A stretch of 64,000 bases of DNA from Ensifer adhaerens (GTDB lineage Bacteria; Pseudomonadota; Alphaproteobacteria; Rhizobiales; Rhizobiaceae). A program made the translations under genes and the position numbers. Position 1 is the first letter of the stretch; each line of letters starts with the position of its first letter. Where the stretch lies: assembly GCA_900215285.1 (NCBI GenBank), contig OCMG01000004.1:1782001-1846000 (forward strand), in the 5' to 3' direction. The notes beneath the pieces were generated by a model that ran no database searches, had not been told where the DNA came from, and saw only the letters and a program-made list of their open reading frames with translations. Below are positions 31,275-39,993 of this stretch, piece after piece.

Positions 31275-32183
31275 ATGACCGATCTGAAGCCCGCGACGGG
31301 CAAAGCCTATCTCTTTCTCCTGGCGACTGCGTTAATCTGGGGCGGCAATGCCGTGGCCGGAAAAATGGCCGTTGGCCATGTCAGTCCCTTCATGATGACC
31401 CTCATTCGCTGGGTTGTCGCCTTTGCACTCATCATTGCGATTTCCGTGCCGCAGATCCGCAGGGACTGGCCGGTCATGCGGCGCAACTGGCATTATCTCC
31501 TGCTGATGGGTGCGACCGGATTTACCGGTTTCAACGCACTGCTTTACAGCGCGCTCCACTATACCAGCGCGATCAACGCCGTGATCGAACAGGCCGGCAT
31601 GCCCTTCGTGATCTTCGTGGCCAATTTCTTTATTTTCCGGATGCGCGCGACCGGCGGTCAGGTGCTCGGCTTCATGCTGACCCTGACCGGTATTGCGCTC
31701 ACGGCCGCCAATGGGGATCTCGAAACGCTTCTCGGCCTCCAGTTGAATTTCGGCGATCTCCTGATGCTCTTCGCCGTTCTCGTCTATTCCGCCTATACGG
31801 TCGGCCTGCGCTTCAAGCCGGACCTGCACTGGAAAAGCATGATGGCGGCCACCGCCGGCGGCGCGATGATCGCCGCCATACCGCTGGCCCTCTATGAATG
31901 GTGGAGTGGTGCGGCTCAGCTTCCGGATGCGGAAGGCTGGGCGGTCGTCGCCTTCATTGCGATCTTCCCGTCGCTGTTCGCGCAGACGCTCTTCGTTCGC
32001 GGCGTCGAGATCATCGGCTCGAACCGGGCCGGGCTCTTCATCAATCTCGTGCCGATCTTCGGCATGCTGTTGTCGATTACCCTGATCGGCGAACCGCTGC
32101 ATCCCTATCACATCGTTTCGCTGTGTCTCGTTCTCGGTGGCATCGTGATCGCGGAGCGTAACCGGCCCGCAACGACCGCCTGA
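31275..32183 (+). CDS. EamA-family (DMT) transporter
   Basis: A 302-residue inner-membrane transporter with about ten helices arranged as two EamA repeats. The first repeat starts AYLFLLATALIWGGNAVAGK and contains MMTLIRWVVAFALII. The second begins near FGDLLMLFAVLVYSAYTVGLRF and ends with PYHIVSLCLVLGGIVIAERN. The family exports amino acids, nucleotides or other metabolites; the substrate is not predictable. It is divergent from purA and converges with sciP, with a hairpin at 32209-32240 between them. Confidence 0.87.
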   Translation: MTDLKPATGKAYLFLLATALIWGGNAVAGKMAVGHVSPFMMTLIRWVVAFALIIAISVPQIRRDWPVMRRNWHYLLLMGATGFTGFNALLYSALHYTSAINAVIEQAGMPFVIFVANFFIFRMRATGGQVLGFMLTLTGIALTAANGDLETLLGLQLNFGDLLMLFAVLVYSAYTVGLRFKPDLHWKSMMAATAGGAMIAAIPLALYEWWSGAAQLPDAEGWAVVAFIAIFPSLFAQTLFVRGVEIIGSNRAGLFINLVPIFGMLLSITLIGEPLHPYHIVSLCLVLGGIVIAERNRPATTA

Positions 32184-32208
32184 CGGCCTGTCCTCCTCTG
32201 CAAACGAA

Positions 32209-32240
32209 AACCGCCGCGACGCTTTTGCGTTGCGGCGGTT
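32209..32240 (-). terminator. Hairpin between converging EamA gene and sciP
   Basis: A 12-base stem, AACCGCCGCGAC with one G-T pair, closes on GTTGCGGCGGTT at 32229-32240 around an eight-base loop. On the minus strand it is followed by TTTTCGTTTG, a fair U-tract, so it should end sciP. The plus-strand tail has no T-run but may still slow polymerase from the EamA gene. Confidence 0.7.
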
Positions 32241-32265
32241 GTCATTGTGTCAGCGACGGGAACGG

Positions 32266-32541
32266 TCAGTGACGATATTGCTGAATGCGCGTGGTGCGCA
32301 GGCCGGCCAGTCCATGATCATTGATCGACGACTGCCATGACAGGAATTCTTCCACGGTCAGGGTATAACGTTCGCACGCTTCTTCCAGGCTCAACAGGCC
32401 GCCACGCACGGCAGCGACGACTTCCGCCTTGCGGCGGATGACCCAGCGCCGCGTATTGGCGGGCGGCAGGTCGGCAATCGTCAGTGGGCTGCCATCGGGG
32501 CCGATGACATATTTTACCCGGGGTCGTATCAATTCGGTCAT
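32266..32541 (-). CDS. sciP: CtrA inhibitor SciP (DUF1153)
   Basis: Small helix-turn-helix protein that blocks CtrA-driven transcription early in the alphaproteobacterial cell cycle. The 91-residue chain is almost wholly conserved family sequence: RVKYVIGPDGSPLTIADLPP, then TRRWVIRRKAEVVAAVRGGL, and a recognition-type helix at SLEEACERYTLTVEEFLSW. ATG 32541 is the natural start; a longer frame adds only six residues. Together with chpT 11 kb away it marks an intact CtrA circuit. A CtrA-like box lies 55-69 bases upstream, consistent with the known CtrA-SciP feedback in Caulobacter. Confidence 0.93.
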   Translation of the reverse strand: MTELIRPRVKYVIGPDGSPLTIADLPPANTRRWVIRRKAEVVAAVRGGLLSLEEACERYTLTVEEFLSWQSSINDHGLAGLRTTRIQQYRH

Positions 32542-32595
32542 GGGACTCTCTACAAACACTACAAGACCAGATATCGCGACTTTAACGTCGGACTT

Positions 32596-32610
32596 TTAAA
32601 AATTGCCTAA
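32596..32610. promoter_or_regulatory. CtrA-like box upstream of sciP
   Basis: TTAA-N7-CTAA on the plus strand (TTAG-N7-TTAA for sciP) is one mismatch from the CtrA consensus. A further TTAA half-site sits at 32582-32585. The cluster lies 40-70 bases before the sciP ATG, in promoter position. Confidence 0.45.
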
Positions 32611-32815
32611 CCCCTTTGAAAGGCTTTGTTCAATTTTGGGTCAGGCCGTCGCCGGACGCGCATCTGACTTTAAATTAGGCCGCAGAATGTTAAAAAAGAC
32701 ATGATACAAAAAGCCATAAATCCTGTTCACGCCTTTTTTCTTGGCAGGGACAAAGCGCTTTCTATATAAAGCCGGGAAAGCTGCCGTCAGCGGCGCGAAA
32801 ATTTCGATTGGACAG

Positions 32816-34015
32816 ATGAGAACCGTGAACAGCCTTGGTTTCGACAAGCGCCCGGAAGATACCCGCGTCGTCGTTGCGATGTCGGGCGGGGTCGATTCAT
32901 CCGTTGTCGCCGGCATCTTGAAGCGCGAAGGCTACGATGTCTTCGGCATTACCTTGCAGCTCTACGATCATGGCGCGGCGACGCATCGCGCCGGCTCGTG
33001 CTGCGCAGGCCAGGATATCGAAGATGCGCGACGTGTGTGCGAACGTTTAGGAATCGCCCATTACGTCCTTGATTACGAAGCACGTTTCCGCGAAACGGTG
33101 ATCAATCCCTTCGCCGAAAGCTATGTCGCGGGCGAAACACCCATCCCATGTGTTGCGTGCAACCAGACCGTCAAGTTCGCCGACCTTCTGAAGACCGCGA
33201 AGGAACTGGGCGCGGATGCGCTCGCGACCGGTCACTATATTCGGTCTGACGCCAATCCGCAGCCCGGCGCGCCACATCGTCGTGCGCTCTACCGGCCGAT
33301 CGATGCCGAGCGCGACCAGAGCTATTTCCTCTTCGCGACAACGCAGGAGCAGATCGACTATCTGCGCTTCCCGCTGGGCGGCATGACGAAGGCAGAGACG
33401 CGAGCGCTTGCCGCCGACATGGGCCTGATCGTCGCCGACAAGGCCGACAGCCAGGACATTTGCTTCGTGCCGCAGGGTAAATATTCCGACATCATCGCCA
33501 AGCTGAAGCCGGATGCGGCCTTGTCAGGCGAAATCGTGCATCTCGACGGCCGCGTGCTGGGAAAACACGATGGCATCGTCAATTACACGATCGGTCAGCG
33601 CAAGGGGCTCGGCGTTGCCACCGGTGAGCCGCTTTATGTCGTCTATCTCGACGCCCGCTCGCGCCGCGTCATCGTCGGCCCTAAGGAAGCGCTGGAAACG
33701 CATCGCATCTATCTGCGTGACGTCAACTGGCTGGGCGATGGCCCGCTGGGCGAGGTCGCGAACGGTGGCTTTGCCTGCTTTGCCAAGGTGCGATCGACTC
33801 GCCCGCCCCGCCCCGCGATGCTGATCGCCGACGAAAACGGCATTCGTGTCGATCTGGAGGACGGCGAGGACGGAATTGCTCCAGGGCAGGCCTGCGCGCT
33901 CTATTCCGCACCGGGTGCCGACGCCCGCGTCTATGGCGGCGGCTTCATCGCGCGTTCGGAACGGGCAGAGGCCGCCGAAGCGCGCCTGAAGGCGCTCCTA
34001 TCCGCCGCAGCCTGA
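32816..34015 (+). CDS. mnmA: tRNA-specific 2-thiouridylase MnmA
   Basis: Thiolates U34 of tRNAs for Lys, Glu and Gln. The 399-residue enzyme has the PP-loop ATP pyrophosphatase motif MSGGVDSS at 22-29. The catalytic cysteines are Cys115 (VACNQTVKF) and Cys216 ([10 protein letters not shown]), and the C-terminal beta domain is present. ATG 32816 and in-frame GTG 32825 are both possible; rhizobial relatives I recall begin MNSL.FD, which favours the GTG. Two hairpins with T-runs follow the stop, at 34064-34093 and 34158-34185. Confidence 0.93.
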   Translation: MRTVNSLGFDKRPEDTRVVVAMSGGVDSSVVAGILKREGYDVFGITLQLYDHGAATHRAGSCCAGQDIEDARRVCERLGIAHYVLDYEARFRETVINPFAESYVAGETPIPCVACNQTVKFADLLKTAKELGADALATGHYIRSDANPQPGAPHRRALYRPIDAERDQSYFLFATTQEQIDYLRFPLGGMTKAETRALAADMGLIVADKADSQDICFVPQGKYSDIIAKLKPDAALSGEIVHLDGRVLGKHDGIVNYTIGQRKGLGVATGEPLYVVYLDARSRRVIVGPKEALETHRIYLRDVNWLGDGPLGEVANGGFACFAKVRSTRPPRPAMLIADENGIRVDLEDGEDGIAPGQACALYSAPGADARVYGGGFIARSERAEAAEARLKALLSAAA

Positions 34016-34063
34016 GTTTTTTGTGCGCAAAGCGCAAGGATTTCAGGGATTTGACGTGAGAAG

Positions 34064-34093
34064 CGGGGATGGATTCCCGATCCCCGATTTTTT
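34064..34093 (+). terminator. mnmA intrinsic terminator
   Basis: Stem CGGGGAT (34064-34070) pairs with ATCCCCG (34080-34086) around a nine-base loop and is followed by ATTTTTT. It lies about 50 bases after the mnmA stop. Confidence 0.75.
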
Positions 34094-34106
34094 CCCGCAT
34101 TCACGC

Positions 34107-34136
34107 TTGACACAAAAGCCCCGCCCGACCTATAAG
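34107..34136 (+). promoter_or_regulatory. Strong sigma-70-type promoter of the tRNA-Met unit
   Basis: TTGACA at 34107-34112 and TATAAG at 34131-34136 are separated by 18 bases, a close match to the housekeeping consensus. Transcription should start near 34142, about 65 bases before the tRNA. Confidence 0.75.
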
Positions 34137-34157
34137 CCCGACACCTGAAGGCCAGAC

Positions 34158-34185
34158 AGCGCTTCTCACCCGGAAGCGCTTTTTT
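34158..34185 (+). terminator. Terminator-like hairpin in the tRNA-Met leader
   Basis: AGCGCTTC (34158-34165) pairs with GAAGCGCT (34173-34180) and runs into a T-tract to 34185. It lies between the tRNA promoter and the tRNA itself, so some transcripts may end here. An outer pairing, AAGGCCA (34148-34154) with TGGCCTT (34189-34195), could enclose or compete with it. Confidence 0.6.
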
Positions 34186-34208
34186 AAATGGCCTTTTCAG
34201 CTTCGGCT

Positions 34209-34285
34209 GGCGGAGTAGCTCAGTAGGTTAGAGCAGAGGAATCATAATCCTTGTGTCGGGGGTTCGAATCCCTCCTCCGCTACCA
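34209..34285 (+). tRNA. tRNA-Met (anticodon CAT)
   Basis: A complete 77-base cloverleaf including encoded CCA. The acceptor stem GGCGGAG pairs with CTCCGCT, and the D-arm is GCTC/GAGC. The anticodon loop ATCATAA places CAT at 34243-34245, and the T-stem GGGGG/CCCTC carries TTCGAAT. It is most like elongator tRNA-Met. A CAT anticodon also occurs in the lysidine-modified tRNA-Ile2, which I consider less likely. Confidence 0.9.
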
Positions 34286-34617
34286 TTTCTCTTGTTGTCC
34301 GTACCGAAGAGATAGGTAACAGATTGTCCCTAAAATAGGTGACAACCTCGTGCCAAACGATTGTCGATTGTTTGCGCGGTTCTCTGTTCGAGACCGATAT
34401 TGCCTAACATGTATTGCACGAAGGTGACGCGGCAGATGGCGTCGTCGACTTCCTTTTGCGCAGATTTTCTGCCCAGCGAGCACAGTCCAGATGTTGATCT
34501 TCGTCCGATAGATGCAGACCCGCTCGTCATCGGTGATGACGCGATGGCTGGCGCGATGCCGTCAAGGCAATATAATTTGAATTGCAAATCAAATTATATT
34601 CAGGTACAGAGGGAGGC
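34286..34617. other. Intergenic region after tRNA-Met, possible IS remnant plus operator
   Basis: This 332-base stretch has no convincing gene. Just after the tRNA, the minus strand carries TGTTACCTATCTCTTCGG and a related TGTCACCTATTTTAGGGAC, which look like IS-type terminal sequences; no transposase frame is recognisable beside them. The 3' part (34569-34600) is a strong palindrome assigned to the MarR gene downstream. Confidence 0.35.
34569..34600. promoter_or_regulatory. Operator palindrome for the MarR-FUSC operon
   Basis: Perfect 11-base arms, AATATAATTTG and CAAATTATATT, flank a 10-base core that itself contains ATTTG-N5-CAAAT. The dyad ends 17 bases before the MarR ATG. Nested palindromes of this kind are typical MarR binding sites, so autorepression is likely. 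Confidence 0.65.
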
Positions 34618-35091
34618 ATGTCTGACGCTTCCGATCCTCCGCGCGCGCGCTTCGGTGTTCGCTTTTCGATACTTGCCCGCCGGTGGCGGCGGGCGCTTGA
34701 CGCGCATCTGGTCGCTTCCGGACTGTCGGATGCGACATGGGTGCCCTTGGTCCACCTGCAGGAATCGGGGGAGGGGATCACCCAGAAGGAGCTTGCCGCA
34801 CGTGTCGGTATCGAGGGCTCCAGTCTTGTGCGTCTTCTGGACATTCTCTCGCGGCAAGGTCTTGTGGAACGGCGGGTGGATGCTGCCGACGGTCGCGCAA
34901 GACTGATCTTTCTGACCGAAGCCGGGCGCGTTCGCGTCGCGGAAATTCGCCATGCGCTGACAGAAGCCGAAGCGGAATTCCTGCAGGATCTTTCCGATGC
35001 CGATCTCGCCGCCATGCTCCGGCATTTCGGGTTGATAGACGCGCGACTGGAAGCCCTGAACACGCGTTCGAAGGAGACTGATCCCTCATGA
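34618..35091 (+). CDS. MarR-family transcriptional regulator
   Basis: A 157-residue dimeric winged-helix repressor. The DNA-binding core runs from GEGITQKELAARVGIEGSSL through VRLLDILSRQGLVERRVDAADGRARLIFLTEAG, with the wing at the DGR turn. Helices at both ends form the dimer interface. ATG 34618 follows GAGGGAGG. The stop overlaps the FUSC transporter start as ATGA, and a 32-base palindrome sits just upstream. The pair looks like a self-regulated efflux module that responds to an aromatic or phenolic ligand, as MarR/EmrR systems do; the ligand is unknown. Confidence 0.9.
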   Translation: MSDASDPPRARFGVRFSILARRWRRALDAHLVASGLSDATWVPLVHLQESGEGITQKELAARVGIEGSSLVRLLDILSRQGLVERRVDAADGRARLIFLTEAGRVRVAEIRHALTEAEAEFLQDLSDADLAAMLRHFGLIDARLEALNTRSKETDPS

Positions 35092-36227
35092 ACCTGTTCG
35101 AATCCGCCGGCGAGGCAACAGCGCCTTCATCGCTTGCAGTGAGCCGGATCGATGCGGCAAGTCATCTGGTCAAGCCTCATCAGCTGCGGGAAAGCATGGC
35201 CATCAACGGTCGTGCCTGGAACCGCAATTCCGCGATCATCGGCCTTCAGGCCGCGGTAGCATCGGCTCTGACGCTTCTGTCCTCGCTGGCCTCACCATGG
35301 CCGGATCTCGCGGGCGTCGGGGCACTTGGGGCGCTTGCCGTTCTCTTCGGTCGATTCGCGCCGGCGGGCGCGCGCGGGCGTGTCGTGTTGGCGTGCGTGT
35401 TCTGGCTGACATTGGCGGTTGTCGCCATGTCGACGGCGGCGTGGCTGGGGGCGCCTCTGCCCGTCAAGCTGGGACTTCTGGCTTTCGGGTGCGGTTTCTT
35501 TTTCCTGGTCGCCAACACGATGCAGTTGGGGCCGCCGGGCCCGCTCATCTTCGTCTTCGCCGCCGGTGCCCTGACCGGCGAGGTCGCGTCCTGGCACGTC
35601 GTGTTTGAGCGCGGCGCGGCGACGGCGGTTTCCGGATTGCTCGCCTGGGCGATCTGCGTGGCAAGCGACAGGCTGCGCGAGGCTCCGTCGCCTGAAGCGC
35701 CCAGTCCCATCGAGCCGGTGCGACCGCTCAGCCATCGTCTGATCGCGGCGGCCCGCATCACGCTGGGAGCGGCGCTTGCCATTTTTGCGGCACATCTGTG
35801 CGGCGCCAGCCACCCCGCTTGGGCCGCTCTCGGGGCTCTTGCGGTCATGCAGGGGACGCATTTGCATATCAGCATGAACCGCGCCTTGCAGCGGATGATC
35901 GGAACCCTTGTCGGCGCCGGCCTCGTCTGGCTTGTGCTGGCGCAGGAGCCGTCCGTGTGGAGCGTGATCGCGTTGGTGGCCAGTCTGCAATTCGTCATCG
36001 AGATGGTCATCGGCGCCAATTACGGGCTCGGTCAGATGTTTGTCACGCCTCTCGCGCTGCTGATGAGCTATCTCGCCTCCAATGGAGCGGCAGGTACGGC
36101 CATGGCCGGCGAACGCGTTCTGGATACAATCGCCGGTGCCTGTATCGGGATTGTCCTTTCCGTCGTCTGCTCCACGCTTGATGACAGGGTTCAGCTTGCC
36201 CGCCACCACGCGGCCCGGTCGCGTTAG
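35088..36227 (+). CDS. FUSC-family membrane protein, likely aromatic acid exporter
   Basis: A 379-residue integral membrane protein with two blocks of helices (about 45-190 and 220-355) separated by a Pro-rich hydrophilic loop near 200-215. The second block, beginning LIAAARITLGAALAIFAAHL and containing HPAWAALGALAVMQG, fits the fusaric acid resistance (FUSC) fold. Related proteins such as AaeB and FusC export hydroxylated aromatic acids. It is half the length of AaeB and lacks an adjacent membrane-fusion gene. Control by the overlapping MarR gene is likely. Confidence 0.83.
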   Translation: MNLFESAGEATAPSSLAVSRIDAASHLVKPHQLRESMAINGRAWNRNSAIIGLQAAVASALTLLSSLASPWPDLAGVGALGALAVLFGRFAPAGARGRVVLACVFWLTLAVVAMSTAAWLGAPLPVKLGLLAFGCGFFFLVANTMQLGPPGPLIFVFAAGALTGEVASWHVVFERGAATAVSGLLAWAICVASDRLREAPSPEAPSPIEPVRPLSHRLIAAARITLGAALAIFAAHLCGASHPAWAALGALAVMQGTHLHISMNRALQRMIGTLVGAGLVWLVLAQEPSVWSVIALVASLQFVIEMVIGANYGLGQMFVTPLALLMSYLASNGAAGTAMAGERVLDTIAGACIGIVLSVVCSTLDDRVQLARHHAARSR

Positions 36228-36258
36228 GTCAGGTCCGCGCTTCATGGAGGCGCTGATA

Positions 36259-36327
36259 GGATCTCTTCCGTTGTCTTTGCGCAATTCCGGACGCGAAACC
36301 GGTTTCCACTTTCGCTGGAATTGCTCT
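36259..36327 (+). repeat. Interspersed repeat, copy A
   Basis: Structured element with core GCAATTCC (36281-36288) mirrored by GGAATTGC (36317-36324) and an inner palindrome GAAACCGGTTTC at 36295-36306. The same sequence recurs at 56021-56090 and, inverted, at 61908-62010. It lies between the convergent FUSC gene and the small secreted protein gene. Confidence 0.8.
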
Positions 36328-36404
36328 CATTCCGGTGCAATTTTTGCAGGTACCGGAAGATCGTTTTCTGGCGCAGTCGCTTAAGGGCGGGCGTCCGCAA
36401 TCGA

Positions 36405-36430
36405 AAAGGCCCCCCAAGCGGGAGGCCTTT
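36405..36430 (-). terminator. Terminator of the small secreted protein gene
   Basis: An 11-pair stem (one G-U) with loop GCTT on the minus strand, reading AAAGGCCTCCC then GGGGGGCCTTT, followed by T. It starts 20 bases after the stop of the minus-strand gene at 36450. Confidence 0.8.
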
Positions 36431-36449
36431 CGGATCGTGTCGGGATGTC

Positions 36450-36731
36450 TTAGCGTTCGCAGATCAGGCGACCCCAGCGATTTTCCCAGCAGCGCATGTG
36501 ATGGTGACGATGCCAGGGGCGGGCATAGTAGCCATAGCGGGGGCCGTCGAAGCGCTCGTAGCGCGGGCGTTCATAGCGGCGCTCGTAACGGTCACGCCAG
36601 CCGTGGTGCCATCCGTCGCGGACGATGACGATCTCATCGGCAGATGCCGTGGTTGCCGTGGCCGGAATGGCAATGAGCGAGCCGAGGCCGATGGCGGCCG
36701 CCAGAAATGCCTTGCCGAAAATGCTGTTCAT
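36450..36731 (-). CDS. Small secreted Arg/Tyr/His-rich protein
   Basis: I recognise no named family. The 93-residue product has a clear signal peptide (IFGKAFLAAAIGLGSLIAIP) with cleavage expected after Ala31. The short mature part is packed with Arg, Tyr, His and Trp, and ends MRCWENRWGRLICER with two cysteines that could form a disulfide. ATG 36731 is supported by GAGGAG. Such basic, aromatic small periplasmic proteins are common in rhizobia. The His cluster HRHHHMR might bind metal, but that is speculation. It has its own terminator and appears monocistronic. Confidence 0.72.
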   Translation of the reverse strand: MNSIFGKAFLAAAIGLGSLIAIPATATTASADEIVIVRDGWHHGWRDRYERRYERPRYERFDGPRYGYYARPWHRHHHMRCWENRWGRLICER

Positions 36732-36945
36732 CGAAGTTCTCCTCAAATGCCCCGGTTGGCGCGGTTCTCTCGGCGCCATGCCGCGGACGATCCGTTTGTC
36801 TGGTCGGTCGCTTCATCAGCGAACGGTAAGAGACTAGTTCCGCAGGGCTGAACGATGCCGGAATGTGCCGTTCATCTGGCGTTCAGGCAGGTTCGGTCCT
36901 GAGGCATGTGACGAGAAGCCTCAAACATGGCAGCGCGATGGCCGA

Positions 36946-37875
36946 TCAGGTGTTGCCGGAGGGCGAGGCGGCGGGCGTCTTCGGCGTGGCCGCCTTCGGA
37001 GTCTTTGCCGGCTTCACCGGCTTGATGTCACGCGCAGCCTTCAGCATGCGCTTCGTTGCCTTGGCCTGATCGTTCATCATCTCGATCTGCACCTGCTGGA
37101 TTTCCGTCAGCCGCTCCCACTGGCGGTTCAGCAGGTGGTCGACCTTTTCATGCAGATGGCGGATTTCCAGTTCGGCCTTAAGGTTGACCTTGTATTCGTT
37201 GAGGGCGCGCAGGCGATCCTTGGCTTCCTGGCGGCGCTGGCTCATCATGATGATGGGGGCCTGGAAGGCGGCGAGCGTCGAGAGGATCAGGTTCAAGAGG
37301 ATGAAGGGATAGGCGTCGAAGGCTTCCTTCTCGCCCAGCGCGACGTTGAGCATCATCCAGAAGCCGAGGAACGCGAAGAAGCCGATGATGAAGGTCCAGC
37401 TTCCACCGAAGGCGGCGACCCAGTCGGCGACCCGGTCGCCGATGGTGCGGACATCGTCGTATTCGTCTTCGATGTTCTCGGTCAGCGTGTCATGGGTCTT
37501 GAGGCTTTCCACCACTTCGTTTTCGAGGGAGGAAATCTCGCCGCGCTCGTCCTTCAGGAGTTCCGCGATATAGCGCCCGCGCAGGTCGTCCATGGCGCGG
37601 CGACTGACATAGTCATCGGAGGTGATCGTCGGATGCTGGTTGCGGATATATTCGGCGAGCGCCGGGCGCAGGTCGTCGACGCGGATTGCGTCCTTGCGCT
37701 TGAGCGGTGCGCCGGTGATGGCGTCGACCAGGCGGACGGATTTCTGCTTGGCGACATTGAGGTTGCTCGAATAGGTTTCCATCTTGACCGCAGCAGCCGT
37801 CTCGCCATCGCCGGCGTCGAAATCGACGATGGTGTTCTCCGAGATGTCGTCGCGTTCGAGCGTGGTGTCCGTCAT
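36946..37875 (-). CDS. DUF1003 membrane protein
   Basis: A 309-residue protein of the DUF1003 family, function unknown. The N-terminal soluble part (to about 150) contains CDS-specific helices around LRPALAEYIRNQHPTITSDD. Two membrane helices follow, WTFIIGFFAFLGFWMMLNVAL and PFILLNLILSTLAAFQAPII, the latter being the DUF1003 signature leading to MMSQRRQEAKDR. The C-terminus is a coiled coil with a Lys/Pro/Ala-rich tail. ATG 37875 is chosen over a frame extended by 19 residues. No operon partner is evident. Confidence 0.85.
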   Translation of the reverse strand: MTDTTLERDDISENTIVDFDAGDGETAAAVKMETYSSNLNVAKQKSVRLVDAITGAPLKRKDAIRVDDLRPALAEYIRNQHPTITSDDYVSRRAMDDLRGRYIAELLKDERGEISSLENEVVESLKTHDTLTENIEDEYDDVRTIGDRVADWVAAFGGSWTFIIGFFAFLGFWMMLNVALGEKEAFDAYPFILLNLILSTLAAFQAPIIMMSQRRQEAKDRLRALNEYKVNLKAELEIRHLHEKVDHLLNRQWERLTEIQQVQIEMMNDQAKATKRMLKAARDIKPVKPAKTPKAATPKTPAASPSGNT

Positions 37876-38064
37876 GGCGGAGATCCTCTTGTCTGGGCCT
37901 TTGGTCTGGAGCAAAGGCAAGGCTTCGGGCAAGCGTGACGCGTTGAAAGGCGTCCGCCTTTTCGCATGCTCATGCCATCATCAGACGACAGAACCAAGAC
38001 AATTTGCAAGCATTTGTGACATGCCGTGCCGCCGGATGCTCAAGGCGGCATCGTCCCGCCGCCC

Positions 38065-39201
38065 TTATCCCGCTGCCAGTGAGCTCCGGTCGATCTCCGC
38101 AACCGACCTTGCCCCGGTGAGCGTCATCGCGACACGCATTTCCTTGGCGATGAGGTCGAGCAGGTTGGCGACGCCGGCTTCGCCATCGGCGGCGAGCGCA
38201 TAGATGAAGGCGCGGCCGAGCATGACCGTGTCGGCGCCGAGCGCCAGCATGCGCACCACGTCGAGGCCGGAGCGGATGCCGGAATCGGCGAGCAGTTTCA
38301 ACTGGCCCTTCACCGCATCGGCAATGTCGGGCAGGGCACGGGCGGAAGACCGGACGCCGTCCAACTGGCGGCCGCCATGGTTGGAGACGACAATGCCGTC
38401 GGCGCCGAAGCGCACGGCGTCACGGGCGTCTTCCGCGTCCAGGATACCCTTGATGATCATCGGGCCTTTCCAGAAATCGCGAATCCATTCGAGATCGCTC
38501 CAGGAGATCGACGGATCGAAATTGTTGGCGAGCCAGCCGATATAGTCCTCGAGCTTCGTCGGCTGGCCGCGATAGGCGGAGATGTTGCCGAGATCGTGCG
38601 GACGGCCAAAAAGGCCTACATCAAAGGCCCATTGCGGATGAAGGACGGCCTGCACCATGCGGCGGAAAGCGGCATTGGGGCCGGACATGCCGGAATGGGC
38701 GTCGCGGTAGCGTGAGCCCGGCGTCGGCATATCGACCGTGAAGACGAGTGTGTTGATGCCCGCCGCCATGGCGCGCTCCAGCGCGTTTTTCATGAAGCCG
38801 CGATCCTTCAGCACATAGAGCTGGAACCAGATCGGCGCGGACGTGGCTTTCTGAACCTCTTCGATGGGGCAGACAGAGACGGTCGAAAGCGTGAAGGGAA
38901 TGTTGCGCGCGGTGGCGGCGCGGGCGGCCTGCACTTCGCCGCGGCGCGCATACATGCCGGTGAGGCCGACCGGCGCGAGCGCCACCGGCATGGCCAACTT
39001 GCGGCCGAAGAGCTCGGTCGAGATGTCGAGGCTCTCGACATTCTTGAGCACGCGCTGGCGCAGTTCGATCTCCGAGAGATCGGAGACGTTACGGGCAAGG
39101 GTATACTCGGCATTGGCGCCGCCGTCGATGTAATGGAACAGGAATGGCGGCAGGCGGCGGCGCGCGGCTTCACGGTAGTCGGATGGCGATGATATGATCA
39201 T
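38065..39201 (-). CDS. lldD: FMN-dependent L-lactate dehydrogenase
   Basis: Membrane-associated flavoenzyme oxidising L-lactate to pyruvate and passing electrons to quinone. The 378-residue TIM-barrel protein has [10 protein letters not shown] with catalytic His275 at the same number as E. coli Lld[21 protein letters not shown] and [14 protein letters not shown] form the FMN site. The N-terminal [14 protein letters not shown] motif is also typical. It is the last gene of lldP-lldR-lldD, six bases after lldR. Confidence 0.94.
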   Translation of the reverse strand: MIISSPSDYREAARRRLPPFLFHYIDGGANAEYTLARNVSDLSEIELRQRVLKNVESLDISTELFGRKLAMPVALAPVGLTGMYARRGEVQAARAATARNIPFTLSTVSVCPIEEVQKATSAPIWFQLYVLKDRGFMKNALERAMAAGINTLVFTVDMPTPGSRYRDAHSGMSGPNAAFRRMVQAVLHPQWAFDVGLFGRPHDLGNISAYRGQPTKLEDYIGWLANNFDPSISWSDLEWIRDFWKGPMIIKGILDAEDARDAVRFGADGIVVSNHGGRQLDGVRSSARALPDIADAVKGQLKLLADSGIRSGLDVVRMLALGADTVMLGRAFIYALAADGEAGVANLLDLIAKEMRVAMTLTGARSVAEIDRSSLAAG

Positions 39202-39207
39202 GGCGGT

Positions 39208-39993
39208 TCAGGTCCTCGAGAGTGTTGCGCGAAGAGTTTCGGCGCGTTCAATGCGCGCGCGTTCTTCGTCGATGGTGCGGATCGTCTGGGCGACGAAATC
39301 GATATGTTTGTCGGAGGCGAGGCGGGCGGCCTCAGCATCTCCGGCGGATATGGCATCGACCAGCGCCTGATGCTGTTCGGACAGGCGCTCGAACGTGCGC
39401 GGCACGATGTAGAGCTTATCGAGACTTTGGGAAATGCTGCTTTGCAGGAGGCCGAACATGCTCGACATGACCGAGCGCAGCACGGCGTTGTGTGAGGCAT
39501 CGGCTATCGACAGGTGGAAGGCCGCGTCGGCATGGGCCTCGGCGACGGCGTCGCCCTTTTCGTGGAATTCCGCGAGCCTGCCAAAGCAGCGGCGGATTTC
39601 CTCGATGTTGTCTGCAGTTGCCCGGAGCGCGGCGTGATAGGCGGCCTGTCCTTCCAGCCCCCGACGCACTTCCAGTACATCCTGTCCGAAGCCCGGATTT
39701 CCGGCAACCACCGGCGTTAGCGGATCGTCAATGGCGGTTGCGGCCCAGCGCGCCGCCGCGGGTTCGGCGATGATGTTGCCGCCCTTGCGGAGGGTGACGC
39801 GGCCGCGCGCCGCCAGCCGCATGAGCGCTTCGCGCAGGCTGTTGCGCGAGGCGCCCAGCATGTCGGATAGCGCGCGTTCGGAGGGCAGGCGGTCGCCCAC
39901 GGCAAGGCCGCGTTCCTCGATCAGCGCTTCGATGGCGCGTTCGACACGATCCGTCACGCTTTCGGATGCGGAAGAGGCGGCTGTCGGCGTCAT
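39208..39993 (-). CDS. lldR: GntR-family regulator LldR
   Basis: FadR-subfamily regulator of lactate use, 261 residues. The N-terminal winged helix contains LPSERALSDMLGASRNSLREALMRLAARG, and the all-helical FCD ligand domain follows (about 85-235), with the metal-type His residues in ADAAFHLSIADASHN. It lies between lldP and lldD as in the E. coli lldPRD operon. Three palindromes with the TGGT-N3-ACCA pattern before lldP are its probable sites. A long extension of this frame into lldP is an artefact. Confidence 0.9.
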   Translation of the reverse strand: MTPTAASSASESVTDRVERAIEALIEERGLAVGDRLPSERALSDMLGASRNSLREALMRLAARGRVTLRKGGNIIAEPAAARWAATAIDDPLTPVVAGNPGFGQDVLEVRRGLEGQAAYHAALRATADNIEEIRRCFGRLAEFHEKGDAVAEAHADAAFHLSIADASHNAVLRSVMSSMFGLLQSSISQSLDKLYIVPRTFERLSEQHQALVDAISAGDAEAARLASDKHIDFVAQTIRTIDEERARIERAETLRATLSRT

